Shown: positions 44,015 through 55,967, counted from the stretch's first letter. The stretch is DNA of 64,000 bases from Alisma plantago-aquatica (GCA_963693085.1 OY856410.1:883830335-883894334), one strand, 5' to 3'. The notes: generated by a model from the sequence alone, not told the origin. Translations and numbers: made by a program.

Positions 44015-46470
44015 ATTTAATGCAACTAGGCCCCTATTCCTTTACTATTTTCTATATTCCATTAGGAAACTCCATTTTTTATGAAACTTGGAGAGAAACT
44101 CATTAATATCTTTAACATCTTATAGTTAACTTTTGGTCTTTGTTGCAATACCCTTTATAGCTGAAACTTGCTCTTATAGTATTCTTTAAAATAATTATTC
44201 ACATCACATGGAAAGTCATTTCTCTCTCAAATTCTAGAACAATACTAATTTCTTTATTATCTTTACGTATAGAAAAATACTAACTAAAATATTCTTATTT
44301 GATGCCTCAAAACTTATGTTGCCATTCATTGTTAGATTGTTTTTTTGAAAATCCATTCATTGTTAGATAATCACTGCGTTAATTATCTAAATTACACATT
44401 ATCTTAGAATCTCTTGGAAAATTTGCCATTATTCAACATTCCTATTATTCAACAATTCATAAATCCATTACTGTTTATTTATGAATGAATTCCTTTTATT
44501 TCTCTAACTTTTTCTACAAGCACCTATTTACAAAGAAAATAGTCTCCTGGGCCTTACTTGGGCCATGGGTCGAACCCATGCCACAAAGTGGATAACATTA
44601 ATATTGTATAATTTATTATTAGGGAATTATGAACATAAGCCTTATATTTATATGATTCAAATTCACCAAATTTGAGGATGTTACATGCATCATATACTTG
44701 ATTTGATAATAATAAAGGTGATTTCATCTATTATGTTTATCACAGTCATGAGACGATGATGCACATGTTGTACATGCCTAATGAATGGTGTTATTTGATG
44801 AGATATGTCTTCACGTTAAGAACCTAAACAATGAGATCATATGTATGATAAGAGTACATATATTCTTGTTATGTCCCTAGTCAGATATTACCATGGAAGA
44901 AAAATAGATGACAATAATACATAAGACTAGAATGTGTTTTGACTGATTATAGCGTCTCATTATTTATGATATGGAATATCAAGTCAAATACATAGGTACT
45001 TGTTAAAGAACAGTGTAACAGACAAACCCACCTTTAGAATGACCCATGGAGACCATGGAATGGTAGTCCCAATCAGCTCTCAAAGTGATAGTGGTGATTA
45101 TGGTTCTTAGACCTACAGTCGCTACACTCATCACATGTCATTCAATTAACTTTGACACCATCCAACAAGACCTTGAATAAGGGTTGCCATAAAGGTGGTG
45201 CTCGGGTACGTTGTGACACATGGGGATTGAGTGTGTATGATGTTGATGGGATTTGTCCCACCTACATGTGTTGATATCATGGCCACTTGATAATCAAGAT
45301 TGAGAAAAGTATGGCCATAATCATGTCAGTCAATATGTGATATGTGAACTCACATGCATCTCATACAGTTTTCTCTAGTCTAAGGAACATGGATTGAATA
45401 TTAACAGGATGAAAATTCCATGCTTCGAGTTCAATCTAGATATTAGAGACAAAGGTATTTTATTTCTTGTTGCTTGTGATGTCATAATCTAGTTATGGAC
45501 ATTCACTACCAACATAATTTGGGACCTATAGGGTCACACACAAGATGCACCTAGAATAGGAGTTTACTCATGGATAAATGTTTAACTTGGTTTCTAAAGT
45601 GTTTAAGTAATCAAATCAAACAACATTGGCTAACAACTGACTAATTGGAGTGTCCAGTCACCAAATGGGAATGCGACTCGGTCGACTAGAGTATCCATTT
45701 GATCGATTAGAAAGTCCAAGAAACTAACTAGACGATCAGTAGACTGGATCAAGGAATTGACGTTGATGTCATGGTGTGCATTAATCATCCAATTAAAAGA
45801 CAGTACATTTGCAAATAGAAAAACATTCCAATCAACTGACAAGATATTTCAATCAAGTGACTGGGAGCGTGATTGATTGATTGGTGATTCACAATAGCCA
45901 AACATTCATGAAATTAACCCCATAGTGTCCCCAAGTTAGTGAAACACCTAGCCCATCCACTCCTATATAAAGGGGAGGGGTGCCCAAGTCTCTCAACACT
46001 CTTGTATGATAAGACTCCTCATCTCAACGTTCTAGTAAAGTGAGATCCAGGTGCATCTAACCCGTTAGAGCTTGAGATAGCCAAAGGGTAGAAAGTCGAC
46101 TCTAGCACGTTGAGAGCATGAAGGTACAACTCATTCCCGCTAGTTCTAGAAGGACGGTGTGGAGTTCCCAGCAAACTGTGTGGACTATGTAAAGGGGTGG
46201 AGGCCTTTTCCATAATGCTAGGAGGATGTCGTAAACCTTCATCTGTGGTGCTACACCAGGAGGCCTCCGCCAAATGCTATTCGGATGTTTCTCGAGAAAG
46301 AAGCCAAAACTACAATGATTGTCGTTGGACTTGCTCTAAGACCAGGTATATGCCTTGAAACTATCTTTCCTACTTCATTGTTGTTTACGTGATCTGCTAG
46401 TTATGAGAAATATGACTAAAAAATCTTTATTTCCACTGCCATCTCTTTCACCATATATCCCTACACAAAG

Positions 46471-46744
46471 AGTGTGAGTGAAGCCTTTGTTATAACTTCC
46501 TTTTTGTTAGGATGTTGGAACTTCTTCATATCACATGAGTAGTTGGGTCCTTGTTCCATTACTATGGGGGGTTGGGATGTCATGTAGGGACATATTTAAT
46601 AAGAGGTTAGACGATGTCACATAGTTTGTGATGAGGATGAGATGTGAGCTTAATGAGGACAATATATAATTAAGGAAGAAGCATAAATTACATGATTATA
46701 ATTAGAGATAGGCTTGATGTGCTTCTTCTGTGCTTGTGCATTAA
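46471..46744. other. Non-coding spacer right of Copia B
   Basis: Contains 'gggttgggatgtcatgtagggacat' and 'gatgaggatgagatgtgagc'; no gene. It is the original continuation of 21379-21660 before Copia B inserted. Confidence 0.4.
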
Positions 46745-47405
46745 TACGAAAGTGAGTTTTACATAATTATTTTCACTCTCTAGAACTCTCAATCTCATTG
46801 TAAGTTTCTAAATTGTGTCACTATTAATATCAATCATTCACATTTAATATTTTGACTCTATTCGATAAATTCTTTTGAGGAAACTATATCTACATAATAA
46901 AGTGAAACATGTAAATTTCAATTGTAGAAATCCTACTTATCATACAATATAATATGAATTCCAATTTTCTACCATTGTTAGACAACTATATCAGAAAGCT
47001 CACCTATAATTTCATAATAATTGAATGTACCAATTGAAAGTTGTGGATGTTTGATTTTTATGGATAGTATTACAATTGTATGAGGAGTTAGACCTAAGCT
47101 TGGTAACTTACAAACTAGGCATGACACATTTATCTTTCACATGACTACCTAAAGACTTGGGTCTAGAATGTTATATGTGACCCTTTTAATCATATCCATC
47201 CATTAGGGACGTAATACTCCAGACTTTTTCTTCAACCTCCCCCAAAACCCAGTGTTGGACCCCAACAACTACATCTACCTGCAACCACCTCTATCAACCA
47301 TAAGAGTCTCATCCATGTGAATCCATATGAATATTTACTCTCCCCTAACCACTATGAAACCAACAACCTATCCCACATACTACTTTTTCCCAAGCACACT
47401 TATCT
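46745..47405 (+). repeat. Gypsy LTR copy D1
   Basis: Starts 'aaagtgagttttacataatta' and aligns along its length with 50230-50830 (plus strand) and with the reverse complement of 47410-48090. Common phrases: 'caatcattcac.ttt.atattttgactcta', 'ataataattga.t.taccaatt.aaa', 'gttagacctaag', 'cccttttaatca'. No pol sequence is attached on its left side. Confidence 0.68.
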
Positions 47406-47409
47406 ATGC

Positions 47410-48090
47410 ATTTCTGATGGAATCTGATGCATTAATGCTGATTTGACCAGACCTTAGGCTGTTGGATTCACAATGGTGAGGGGAGAGCAAATATCCCTAA
47501 GCATATGGAGGGAAAAGGCTGTTGTTGGCTCTATAGGTGGTCATGGGTGTCTGTAGGTGTTAAGAGACAACGTCGGGTCTTGCAGGAGATTGAAGACAAA
47601 GTCAGGATTGTTAGATCCTTAATGGATGGTTGTGACTAAAAGGACCACTGATAACATTTTGCACCCATGTTTCTAGGTATCTATATGGCACATAAAGGTA
47701 TAATGATTAGTTTCTAAATCACTAGACTTAGGTCTAACTTCTCAAATAATTGAAAAAATATCCATAAAAATCAAATATCCATAACTTTCATTTGATACAT
47801 TCAATTATTATGAAGTTTTATGTGGAGATTTTTCTATATTTACCTAAGTATGGAACAAATTTAAAAATGATATCCAATTGTATGTTCTATAAAATTTCTA
47901 TAATTTAAATTGACACATGTCACTTTGGTTATGTAGCTAGGGTTTCCATTTATCCATAATATAATTTATCAATTAGAGTCAAAATCTTAATGTGAATGAT
48001 TGAGTTTGTAAATTACACAGTTTAGGAACTTAGAATGATATTAAGAATTCTAGAGAAAGAAATTTTTTTGTAAAACTCACTTTGTCAAAT
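47410..48090 (-). repeat. Gypsy LTR copy D2, inverted
   Basis: Reverse complement of the D1 type, meeting D1 head to head near 47405-47410. On the minus strand it follows a decayed polypurine-like run (aaaggatgtgagaa) and the 3' end of a gypsy pol, so it is the 3' LTR of a minus-strand gypsy copy. Confidence 0.68.
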
Positions 48091-48132
48091 TCTCACATCC
48101 TTTAAGGAATTTTTCTCTCAAAATTCAAGAAC

Positions 48133-48471
48133 CTAGAAAGAGGAGGGGATATTTCTGCTCGATCTCAGACTTGATTGCCAAGGTAGTGTCACTCCGATCA
48201 TGGTGTCTCCAAAGAATTTCACCATATTGATGCAACGGTAACTGTGAAGATCCTTTTCTTTAGTATGAAGAATTTTGAGTGGGGGATCATCATAAGATAG
48301 ATCATCTTTTATCTCCGTAGGTTCATGATTCAAAATATGACTAGGATCTTTGACATTAGGCTTTAGATTATATACATGAAACACATTGTGCATATCACTG
48401 TACTGAGGTGGAAGAGAAAGATGGTACTCACATTCACAGACATTTCCAAGTTTTAGAAGGATCACACACAA
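48133..48471 (-). pseudogene. Gypsy pol C-terminus (minus strand), remnant
   Basis: VCECEYHLSLPPQYSDMHNV followed by FHVYNLKPNVKDPSHILNHE is the typical end of gypsy pol after integrase (family 'VAYRLALPPELSxVHNVFHVSMLRKY-DPSHVL'). It continues DLSYDDPPLKILHTKEKDL and VKFFGDTMIGVT.PWQSSLRSS, matching 'EDLSYEExPVEILDRKE' and 'VKVLWRNHxxEEATWE'. One frame is kept for 112 codons. It ends abruptly at ~48471, where the plus-strand gypsy remnant begins. Confidence 0.75.
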
Positions 48472-48489
48472 CGAGGGCTAAGCTTTCCT

Positions 48490-50210
48490 TTATTCTTGGA
48501 AAAAACTTGGAGTATATCCTAATATAGAATGACTTCAACCTATGTCAATGTCGATGGCTTGAATATATAAAGGACTACAATTTCACTATTACCTACCACC
48601 CTGGTAAGACAAATGTAGTTGCTAACACTCTTAGTAAGATGAGGGAAGTATGTGCATCTTTGTACATCCTTGAGTGGAAGAACATGGAACACCTGGTGGA
48701 CTGGAAGCCACAATTCATGCATGATCATGTTCATTTCAATAATATTTCTATCGTCTCTAAGTTACAATCTAAGATACTTGAGGCACAAGAGTCTAGTCCC
48801 AATCTCAAATAACTCTCCTTTCTTTTGACTAAACCACAAACCCACTTATCTACGGATCTTGAGGGTGGTTTTCATTATAAATACATTATATGGGCTCTTG
48901 AGCAGTCAACTATGAAGACTAAAATTCCCAATGAGGCACACAGGTCAAAGTACAAAGTTCATACCATTAGAACTAAAATGAATAAGGACCCATAACAACT
49001 ATTTAGGTGAAGGAGTATGAAGCGTTACATTGTTGAATTTGTGTCCATATGTATTACGTACTAGAGAATTAAGGAAGAGTACTAGAGACCAGGTGGTCTA
49101 CTATAACCCCTTGAAATCACAAAATGGAAATGGGAACACATCATCATGATGTTTTATGGTGGGTTTACCTAGGATTAGAAAGGGATATGATTCTCTATGT
49201 GTTATAGTGGATTGGCTCACGATATAAGCTCACTTCCTACTTGTGAAGATAATGGAAGAAGTGTCTAAGATTGTTGACCTCTATACATAGGAGATTGTAC
49301 ATTTACATGGAGTTCCTGAGTCCATTTTTTTGGATATGGATCCAAATTTCACATCCAAGTTGTGGAAAAAAGTTCAATAAGAGTTGGGTACAAACTCAAC
49401 TTCAACACAACATATCATCCACAGACTAATTGGCAGTCAGAGTATACAATGTAGATTCTAGAGGATGTTATGAGAGCTTATGTACTTTATTAGGAAGGAT
49501 CATGAAACCTTTATTTGCCTTTAGCTAAGTCTGCATATAGTAATATCTATCAAGCAAGTAGTTGGATACCTCCGTATGAAGTTCTCTATGGTAGACCATG
49601 TAGATCTCTAATGCATTGGGATGATCTTGGGGAACATAACTTGATGAAATATGAGGTGATGCAACTTTACATTGAAAAGGTTGCACTGATAAGGAAAAGG
49701 ATAAAGTGAGCATAGGATAGGAAAAAGTCTTATGTGTATGCTCACCGAGAGGAACGTCAATTCAAAGGAGGTGAGTATGTTTTTATGAAGATCAAGCCTA
49801 TTTGAGCCTTATCTAAGAACAAAGGGAAGCTCATTCCTTACTTTTAGGGGTCCTTTGAAATATTGGGAAGGATTGGTGAATGTGCTTACCATATTTCTAT
49901 TTTGCTTTATTACAGTGCAATGTACAATGTGTTTTATGTATCTAATATGATGCCTTATGTCAATGTTTCTAAACATATTCTAAACCATGAAAATTTGGAG
50001 CTAAAATATGATCTATCTTATGTTGAGTACCCAATTCATATTATTGATACAAAAGAATATGAGCTTCGTAGTAACTGGAGCATCACTATGGTGAGAAGTT
50101 CTTTGGAGCCACCATGATTAGTGTGGCGCTTCCTAGGAGCTCAAGTTTAAGACCGGGTAGACATATCCACACCACTTTCTAGATTATTGAAAATTGAGGA
50201 TGAAACCTTT
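48490..50210 (+). pseudogene. Gypsy pol, RNase H end to integrase and C-terminus (plus strand)
   Basis: Begins in RNase H (CRWLEYIKDYNFTITYHPGK, then TNVVANTLSKMREV, about 48545). After a linker (WKNMEHLVDWKPQ) come integrase pieces: VGLPRIRKGYDSLCVIVDWL (49150), EIVHLHGVPESIFLDMDPNF followed by TSKLW (49290), SLHIVISIKQVV.YLRMKFS in shifted frame, SWIPPYEVLYGRPCRSLMHW (49561) and LGRIGECAYHISILLYYSAM (49865). It ends DLSYVEYPIHIIDTKEYELR. It is frameshifted, with stops. The RNase H-integrase order and the HPGKxNVVADALSR motif identify Ty3/gypsy; the ending is like chromovirus pol. Confidence 0.8.
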
Positions 50211-50225
50211 AAAAGGAGGGGAGAA
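50211..50225 (+). other. Gypsy polypurine tract
   Basis: aaaaggaggggagaa immediately before TGTGATGA, the start of LTR copy D3. Confidence 0.8.
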
Positions 50226-50830
50226 TGTGATGAAGTGAGTTTTTACATAATTATCATTTATCCAGAATTTTCAATATAATTATAAGTTCCAAAATGGTGT
50301 CATTGACAATCTCAATCATTCACCTTTCATATTTTGACTCTAGTTGATAAATCCTTTGATGGATAAATTGAAACCCTATCTACATAATAAAAGTGACACA
50401 TGTCAATCTAAATTACTAAATTTTACAGATCATGCAGTCGAATATCAATTCCAAATTTCTACCAAGTTATATAACCTCCACCTAAAATTTCATAATAATT
50501 GATTATACCAGTTAAAGGTTATGGACATTTGATTTTTTTGGATATTATTATGATTATTAGAGGAGTTAGACCTAAGTATGGTGATTTAGAGATTAGGGGC
50601 TATACATTTATGTGTCATACTACTACCTAGTGACCTGGGCGCAGAATGCTATCTGCGTCCCTTTTAATCAAAGACATCCATTAAGGATCTAATGATTCTG
50701 ACATTGTCTACAACCTCCCATAAAACCTGGTGTTGGGTCCTAGCAGCTTCGGCCACCTACAACTAGCTTTAGAAACACACTAGCCTCCTTCCCCAAATCC
50801 ATAGTAGTTTTCCCTCATTGTTGCAAAACC
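50226..50830 (+). repeat. Gypsy LTR copy D3
   Basis: Starts TGTGATGAAGTGAGTTTTTA directly after the polypurine tract and aligns with D1 and inverted D2. Its right limit is uncertain: similarity to D1 fades near 50830, and the true LTR may extend further. Confidence 0.7.
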
Positions 50831-52359
50831 AAAAATGATGTGGACCAATAATGATCCACATAAGAGTGAAATTCTCTTTTCTACTGTTAGTTAATAGAAA
50901 ACATATTAACTTAAAAAATTATAATAAATCATTGGAAGGTTAAAAATAGAAATATATATCAATTTTATTAGAAAAATCCAAGGAATCCAAATAAAATAAT
51001 ATCTTGACCAAGATCACATTCCTATATGAAAAGTAATGGCATAAAGTATAACTGGTGAATTGCTTTTCTTTTCTTAATTTAAAATGATGTAAAAATGATG
51101 TTATAATGTTATATCAGTAACTTTTGACTAATAAACCCTAAATGATACCTATGTTCCATCTAAACTATGAAACCCTAATTAGGTAATCATTAATGATAAA
51201 ACCCTTTTAAAATAGTAACACTAGTTTCTCTCTCTAAATAATAAAAGTATTTAATAAACCAAGTATGAACCCAAATCCTTGATCCATCCTAATAACCATG
51301 AAATAAGATTTTCACATCAAATACACTTTGATCTAATCATAAGATGATTGTAAAGACCTATATTATGTCAAAATCCTAATAACTTGGGTGTTATGAACAT
51401 ATAATTATAAGAGACCCCTAACTCCTTTTTAGGGTGACCCTACCTCATCATTTCAGTAGATCTATTTTGGAATCTATATCTGATTAATTAGGTATGTGGT
51501 ATTATTTAATAATATGACTAGTTTTTGGTGTGAAATTTATCTATGACATTATTTGTTCGTAATTGAGAATATTGCCTGAATATGCTAGAAACAAAGTATT
51601 TATCTTCTCCATGTCACTAAGAACAAATAGAGAAATACGTGGCTTGTAGCTACTAAGTGTTTATACTCTTTATTTATCTCTCTGAATATATGGTCAACAC
51701 ATTACCAAAGCCCCAGGAACAACGAGGGCCAACATAAAAGTATATATATGAAGTGCTGACACCACTTAGTAGTACATTCACATCGAAAAACAAATTTAAA
51801 ATAAAGGTACTTGTTTTCACATTAAATATTGGATTTCTTTATTTTTTCCTTTTCTTTCTCAAAATATTGACATATGCAAGCATACTAGTATGTATCTTTT
51901 ATCCACGTATAACACCTCGAGTGTTGATATGATATTTCACGTATTCTTTTAGGTGCATGGAACTCTTAAAATTGGACCAAAATGCCAAAAGGCACTACCT
52001 TAGTTTAGATAGTTCATCTCATCTACTAGCTAGATAGTTTTGTCTTTCATTTCTTTTCCCAAATGATGTATAGGATGCAATTTATTTCTGTGTACTTTTA
52101 TTTTTATCTATAGTTCAATTTTCTTCATTTTCAATTAATGTGAACTCTATCTTTCCTTTTATGAATGATGGTTGTTTGTGAGGCATATATTGGATGTCGT
52201 CGAGTGATTTAACTTTTGTTATATTATAGTTGATAACCACACATCCTCTTGTTTTCCCTATTGATATCTTGTTGGCATGAGTACACACACACCCATGGAA
52301 TGCCCCAATGGAAGGCATGCTAGATTTGGGGTCATCACCCTTGATTTTTTTAAAATATC
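50831..52359. other. AT-rich stretch without a gene
   Basis: No coding sense on either strand. It may include the rest of LTR D3. One ORF at 52115-52318 (minus) has no recognisable motif. Confidence 0.4.
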
Positions 52360-53866
52360 ATATTTAAGATATTTTCCATATTTATACATCATTTTTATTA
52401 GCAATTCATGTAATTAATATAAACATCCCTTATTCATGCTTTCTTTTGACTGGGAAGTACCCATTCACTAAGGTGGAACCAACTCATAAAATATGGTGCC
52501 AATCATTTTTGGTTAATCAAAATAACTCATAGAATACCTTTAGTTCCATAATTAGATCAAATGTACCAAGTCCACTAACCATAGATCAAAGAAGTCCTAA
52601 GACAAATTTCAACCAACCCACCTTCAAGAACTGAACTTTTTCCTCTCTCATCTTCAACTCCACACAAGATCTTGAAAGCACTAAAAAGTAATACTGGAGG
52701 GAAAACCAAGAAGTTTGGGTAGGACTTAAACCAAATATGCAAATGGATGTCTATGAGGAACAAACTAAAATACAATCAAAACCCACAGTTTAAATTATAA
52801 CCTACCAATAGTATCTCTAAGGTTGTCATACACATGATATTTTAGATCAATAAGATTCAGATCAACTCATCAAGCAACTTTAATAATGATTAATGTAGAC
52901 TTGACATGCATGTTAGACTTATAGTAACACTTAGAGATGCTAGCTTAAAGACGTAACACATTTTTTCATATTTCACTACTAGTAGTACAAATCAACCGTT
53001 ATCTTAGAATCATGACAACTTCTATGGAAGTAGTCTATCCCTTATGTAGTCTATCAACTCTATCAGAGAATCACTTTTTACCCAGATGGAATCCTGTTGA
53101 ATTTTTAAACCCTAACTCAACTCAAGAACCACCTCCAAAAATCATCCAACCCACTACATGAGTGGTTCAAATTATCAAGTTGATTCCAAAAAAAATTAGT
53201 ATGACATAGCATGAATCAAATCTTACTTTTTCCTATCAAACAAATTAGGTGACCTCAGGCGAGCCACTCGAGTTTTCATCCTGATCATATCAGAATTGAC
53301 AACATACATTAGAACAAAACTCAATCATTTCTAGCCACTAACATTCTCAAAACATCTATAGGGCTATTTTTAACCCTAATCTAACTCTCAATCATGATCA
53401 GACCTCCACTTGTAAGACCAATCTTCTTATTTTTAGTCAATTCTCTAGATACAACCTGCTAGAATCTACAACTTACTTCAAAATAGGGGCCATGTTTCAT
53501 ACAATAATTCTTTTCAACACGCTTCACAAATCACCTTACAGTTTGTAATAATTCTTAGAGAGTAATTATGATTTAGATGGTAAATAACCATTATAAAACT
53601 ATACTATAGTCAACACAAATTCCCTACAATCATTGCTAGTTCCTCCTCAAATATCTCTATGCAATATCTGTCTATGTATACCACAAACATAAGTCACATA
53701 CTTATGAAGAGAAATGTTATCCCTGGCTCATTTTAGTTCCTATTAAGCTTGTACTTCTTTTTGTATGGGTTACTTTTCCTACTCCAATAACCTCCTACAC
53801 ACATAATAATACTTTCTCATCCTTTAATGATAAAATTCTAGAATATCATTATCACTCTATCAACTT

Positions 53867-53870
<4 letters not shown>

Positions 53871-53948
<78 letters not shown>
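53871..53948. repeat. (AT)39 microsatellite
   Basis: Uninterrupted AT dinucleotides, followed by a short (GT)n and 'catacatacatgcatacatac' tract leading into the LINE. The same tract position in repeat copy two is at 57488-57559. Confidence 0.95.
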
Positions 53949-53950
<2 letters not shown>

Positions 53951-55780
53951 GTGTGTGTGTATATGTACATACATACATGCATACATACACACACATAGGA
54001 AGAAGTATAGCGGATTGTGGGCTGCTTGCTGGGGAATTCATGGCAGACTTCGGGGTCAAACGTGGACACAAGAAGATAGGCCTGAAGCTAGACGTCTCGA
54101 AAGCTTTTGATAGTGTTCGCTGGGAAAAGCTCTGGTGGATTATGAATCAGTTGGGATTCAGAGATAGCTGGATTAATATAATCAAGCAATGTGTTTGCAC
54201 CCCTAGCTTCTCAGTTTTGGTCAATGGCACACCGAATGGCATCTTCAGAAGCCCCAATGGTCTGCGACAGGGAGACCCACTGTCACCGCTCCTCTTCACG
54301 ATCCTGATGGAATACTTCACCCAATTGATGAAGGAAGCTGAAGCTAAGAAAGAAATCAAAACCTACACAGTACATGGTACAAAAGTCTGGAGTCATCTAA
54401 TATTTGCTGACGATGTCCTTGTCTTCCTGGAAGCTAAACCACAATACTTAACCAATCTCAAAAGGCTCCTCCTCAAGTTCAGCAAGCAGACTGGATTACA
54501 CACTAATCAACAGAAATCCCAGCTGTTCATGTCGGATAATTCCATGCACTTAAAAGAACCCATTGAGGAAATACTAGAGATTGATTGCAGCACCTTGCCC
54601 ACAAAATACCTGGGGTTTCCCTTGGCAGGCGGCAACCTGCAGATCAAAGACTTTGCAGACTGTACAGACAGACTGGAAAACATGATAGCTCGTTGGCCTA
54701 TAACCAAAACCTCAATGGCAGGTAGAATTGTCCTCACCAAGACGGTTATTGAAGGACTGCTGATCTACTGGGTACAACAAGGGGAAATACCAAATGCTGT
54801 TCTAGATCGGATGGAGATGACAATCTCGAATTTCATCTGGGCCGGAGGTACCCACCCAATGAAATATGCAAGATTGGCACTCCCAAAGGATGAAGGAGGT
54901 GTGTGTCTCAGAACCCCACACGAAATAGCCAACTGGGCTACTGTCAAAATAATTTTTGCTTACAACCATGGGATCTCTCCATGGGCGAGATGGATGAAGG
55001 GAAGATATCCCAAAGGCCTAGATTTCATCCCAAACACCAGAGAAGGTTACTCACGGGTGATCGATAGAATGATGACGATCTGGCAACACATAAAGCATCT
55101 CTTCACCATACATAGAGGCACCTGGATTCAAAACGACTTGAGTAGAGATGCTTGGGATCTGATTCACAACAGAGGAGAAGGCAGCTGTACCAAATACATC
55201 TGGACCAAATACGAAGTTCCTAAACGGTCTATGAGTCTATATAGAGTGGTGAACCATTCACTAGCTACAATGGATAAACTAGAGAAATGGTATCCGGGCA
55301 CCATCAACAAGTGCTACATCTGTGATGGAACTGAATCACATGAACATCTTTTCAAAACATGCCCTTTTGTCAAGAAGTTATGGAGCTTGGTCTGCAGCAA
55401 CACTGAATCAACCCTCATTCAGCTTCGTAACCCTAGTGAGATGATCATTCTTCTGGGAAAGGATACTGGACAGAGAAAGAAAAAGTTACTACTCCTTTAT
55501 TCAGCCATTGTCTTCCACACTTGGAGGGAAAGAAATGATAGAAAGCACAATTCAAAAACGAACAGCATAGAAACAATAAGCAAAAAGATTTGTAAAGTTT
55601 ACAAAAGTAGACTCAATGTATAGGGAGTGAGTTTTTTATAAGTTTGTTCTTCTTGTAAAGGGTATAGTAGTGTAGATGGGCTACTATCTAATTCGACCTA
55701 ACATTGTTAGGGACTTCGGAATAAAATTTACCCAATTCCGATACACACACAGATATATACATATATATATATATATATAT
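53949..55780 (+). mobile_element. 5'-truncated L1-type LINE inserted in the (AT)n tract
   Basis: Starts just before GRSI of the RT and has a short 3' region after the stop ('aataaaatttacccaattcc'), then acacacacagatatatac and (AT)n at 55761-55780. Because the second copy of repeat E has only an (AT)n tract here, the LINE arrived after the duplication. The target duplication cannot be told from the microsatellite. No poly(A) tail is seen; the simple repeat takes its place. Confidence 0.82.
53998..55623 (+). CDS. LINE ORF2 fragment: reverse transcriptase and C-terminal domain (5' truncated)
   Basis: 541 uninterrupted codons from GRSIADCGLLAGEF to the stop at 55621. RT motifs are intact: LKLDVSKAFDSVRWEKLWWI (54086; first catalytic Asp), NGLRQGDPLSPLLFTILMEY (54255), LIFADDVLVFLEA (54400; catalytic FADD), TKYLGFPLAGGNLQIKDFA (54600). 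The C-terminal zf-RVT-like region has KCYICDGTESHEHLFKTCPF (55310; C-x2-C-x5-H-x5-C) and ends WRERNDRKH. Endonuclease and the first RT motifs are absent, so it cannot move by itself. An ATG at 53953 lies in simple repeat and is not a real start. The high GC and unbroken frame contrast with all other LINEs here and indicate a young insertion. Confidence 0.88.
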   Translation, partial: GRSIADCGLLAGEFMADFGVKRGHKKIGLKLDVSKAFDSVRWEKLWWIMNQLGFRDSWINIIKQCVCTPSFSVLVNGTPNGIFRSPNGLRQGDPLSPLLFTILMEYFTQLMKEAEAKKEIKTYTVHGTKVWSHLIFADDVLVFLEAKPQYLTNLKRLLLKFSKQTGLHTNQQKSQLFMSDNSMHLKEPIEEILEIDCSTLPTKYLGFPLAGGNLQIKDFADCTDRLENMIARWPITKTSMAGRIVLTKTVIEGLLIYWVQQGEIPNAVLDRMEMTISNFIWAGGTHPMKYARLALPKDEGGVCLRTPHEIANWATVKIIFAYNHGISPWARWMKGRYPKGLDFIPNTREGYSRVIDRMMTIWQHIKHLFTIHRGTWIQNDLSRDAWDLIHNRGEGSCTKYIWTKYEVPKRSMSLYRVVNHSLATMDKLEKWYPGTINKCYICDGTESHEHLFKTCPFVKKLWSLVCSNTESTLIQLRNPSEMIILLGKDTGQRKKKLLLLYSAIVFHTWRERNDRKHNSKTNSIETISKKICKVYKSRLNV

Positions 55781-55967
55781 CAGTTTGTGATGTTCATCAC
55801 CATTGGATCTTTTTGTATATATACTCATTTCAACAGAGACGCATGGTTAGAACCAAATGTTTATTTAACATATGATTATGATAAGAGAAACTGCATAGTT
55901 CCTATCATATTCTACTTATATTACCAAATATTTTCATTTATTTGTTTTGCTCTTCATTTATCTTGTA

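Larger units (their letters stand above)
31665..44685 (+). mobile_element. Gypsy-like solo LTR, split by CACTA
   Basis: Starts TCTAATGACCTCACTTTTCA (a mutated TGTAATGACC start, common in plant gypsy LTRs) and ends GAGGATGTTACA. The flanks GGCAT (31660-31664) and TGCAT (44686-44690) are a 5-base duplication with one change. Without the CACTA insert it is about 3.2 kb with no gag, pol, primer site or internal repeat, so I read it as a solo LTR left by LTR-LTR recombination. No protein-like frame is seen; one 90-codon minus frame at 33007-33279 has no known motif. A truncated element cannot be ruled out. Confidence 0.6.
21666..46465 (+). mobile_element. Copia element B, heavily nested
   Basis: The left LTR begins TGTAGG and the right LTR ends CCTACA, an inverted terminal pair. 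Perfect CAAAG target duplications lie at 21661-21665 and 46466-46470. The interior has a tRNA-Met-type primer site, decayed gag and decayed pol. About 16 kb of the 24.8 kb is later insertions: a mitochondrial-type fragment (around 24250 on), Cassandra (29406-30235), and a solo gypsy-like LTR with a CACTA element in it (31665-44685, inside the 3' LTR). The two LTRs differ at many positions, very roughly one base in six in a sampled stretch, so the element is old and cannot be active. Confidence 0.88.
31614..46465 (+). repeat. Copia B 3' LTR, split by solo LTR plus CACTA
   Basis: Starts TGTTTGTATCTATGCCTAGA after the decayed pol end. It is interrupted after GGCAT (31660-31664), resumes at 44691 and ends CCCTACA at 46465. 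TATA box tatataaagg at about 45964. The two parts together are about 1.83 kb, close to the 1874-base 5' LTR. Confidence 0.82.
52360..55863 (+). repeat. Direct-repeat unit E, first copy (split by a LINE)
   Basis: 52360-53948 and 55781-55863 together align with 55968-57645. Landmarks in order: 'gcaattcatgtaat.aatataa', 'ccaactcataaaatatg', 'agatcaaa.aagtc.ta.gacaaa', 'ttgacatgcat', 'ctctatgcaatat..tctatgtata', 'gctcattttagttc', an (AT)n tract, then 'atcaccattggatc'. It could be an LTR pair or a tandem duplication. No coding sequence apart from the LINE. Confidence 0.7.

Noticed and set aside
53838..54071. Minus-strand frames with Ile-Tyr repeats over the microsatellite
   Set aside because: Produced by simple sequence; no motif outside it.
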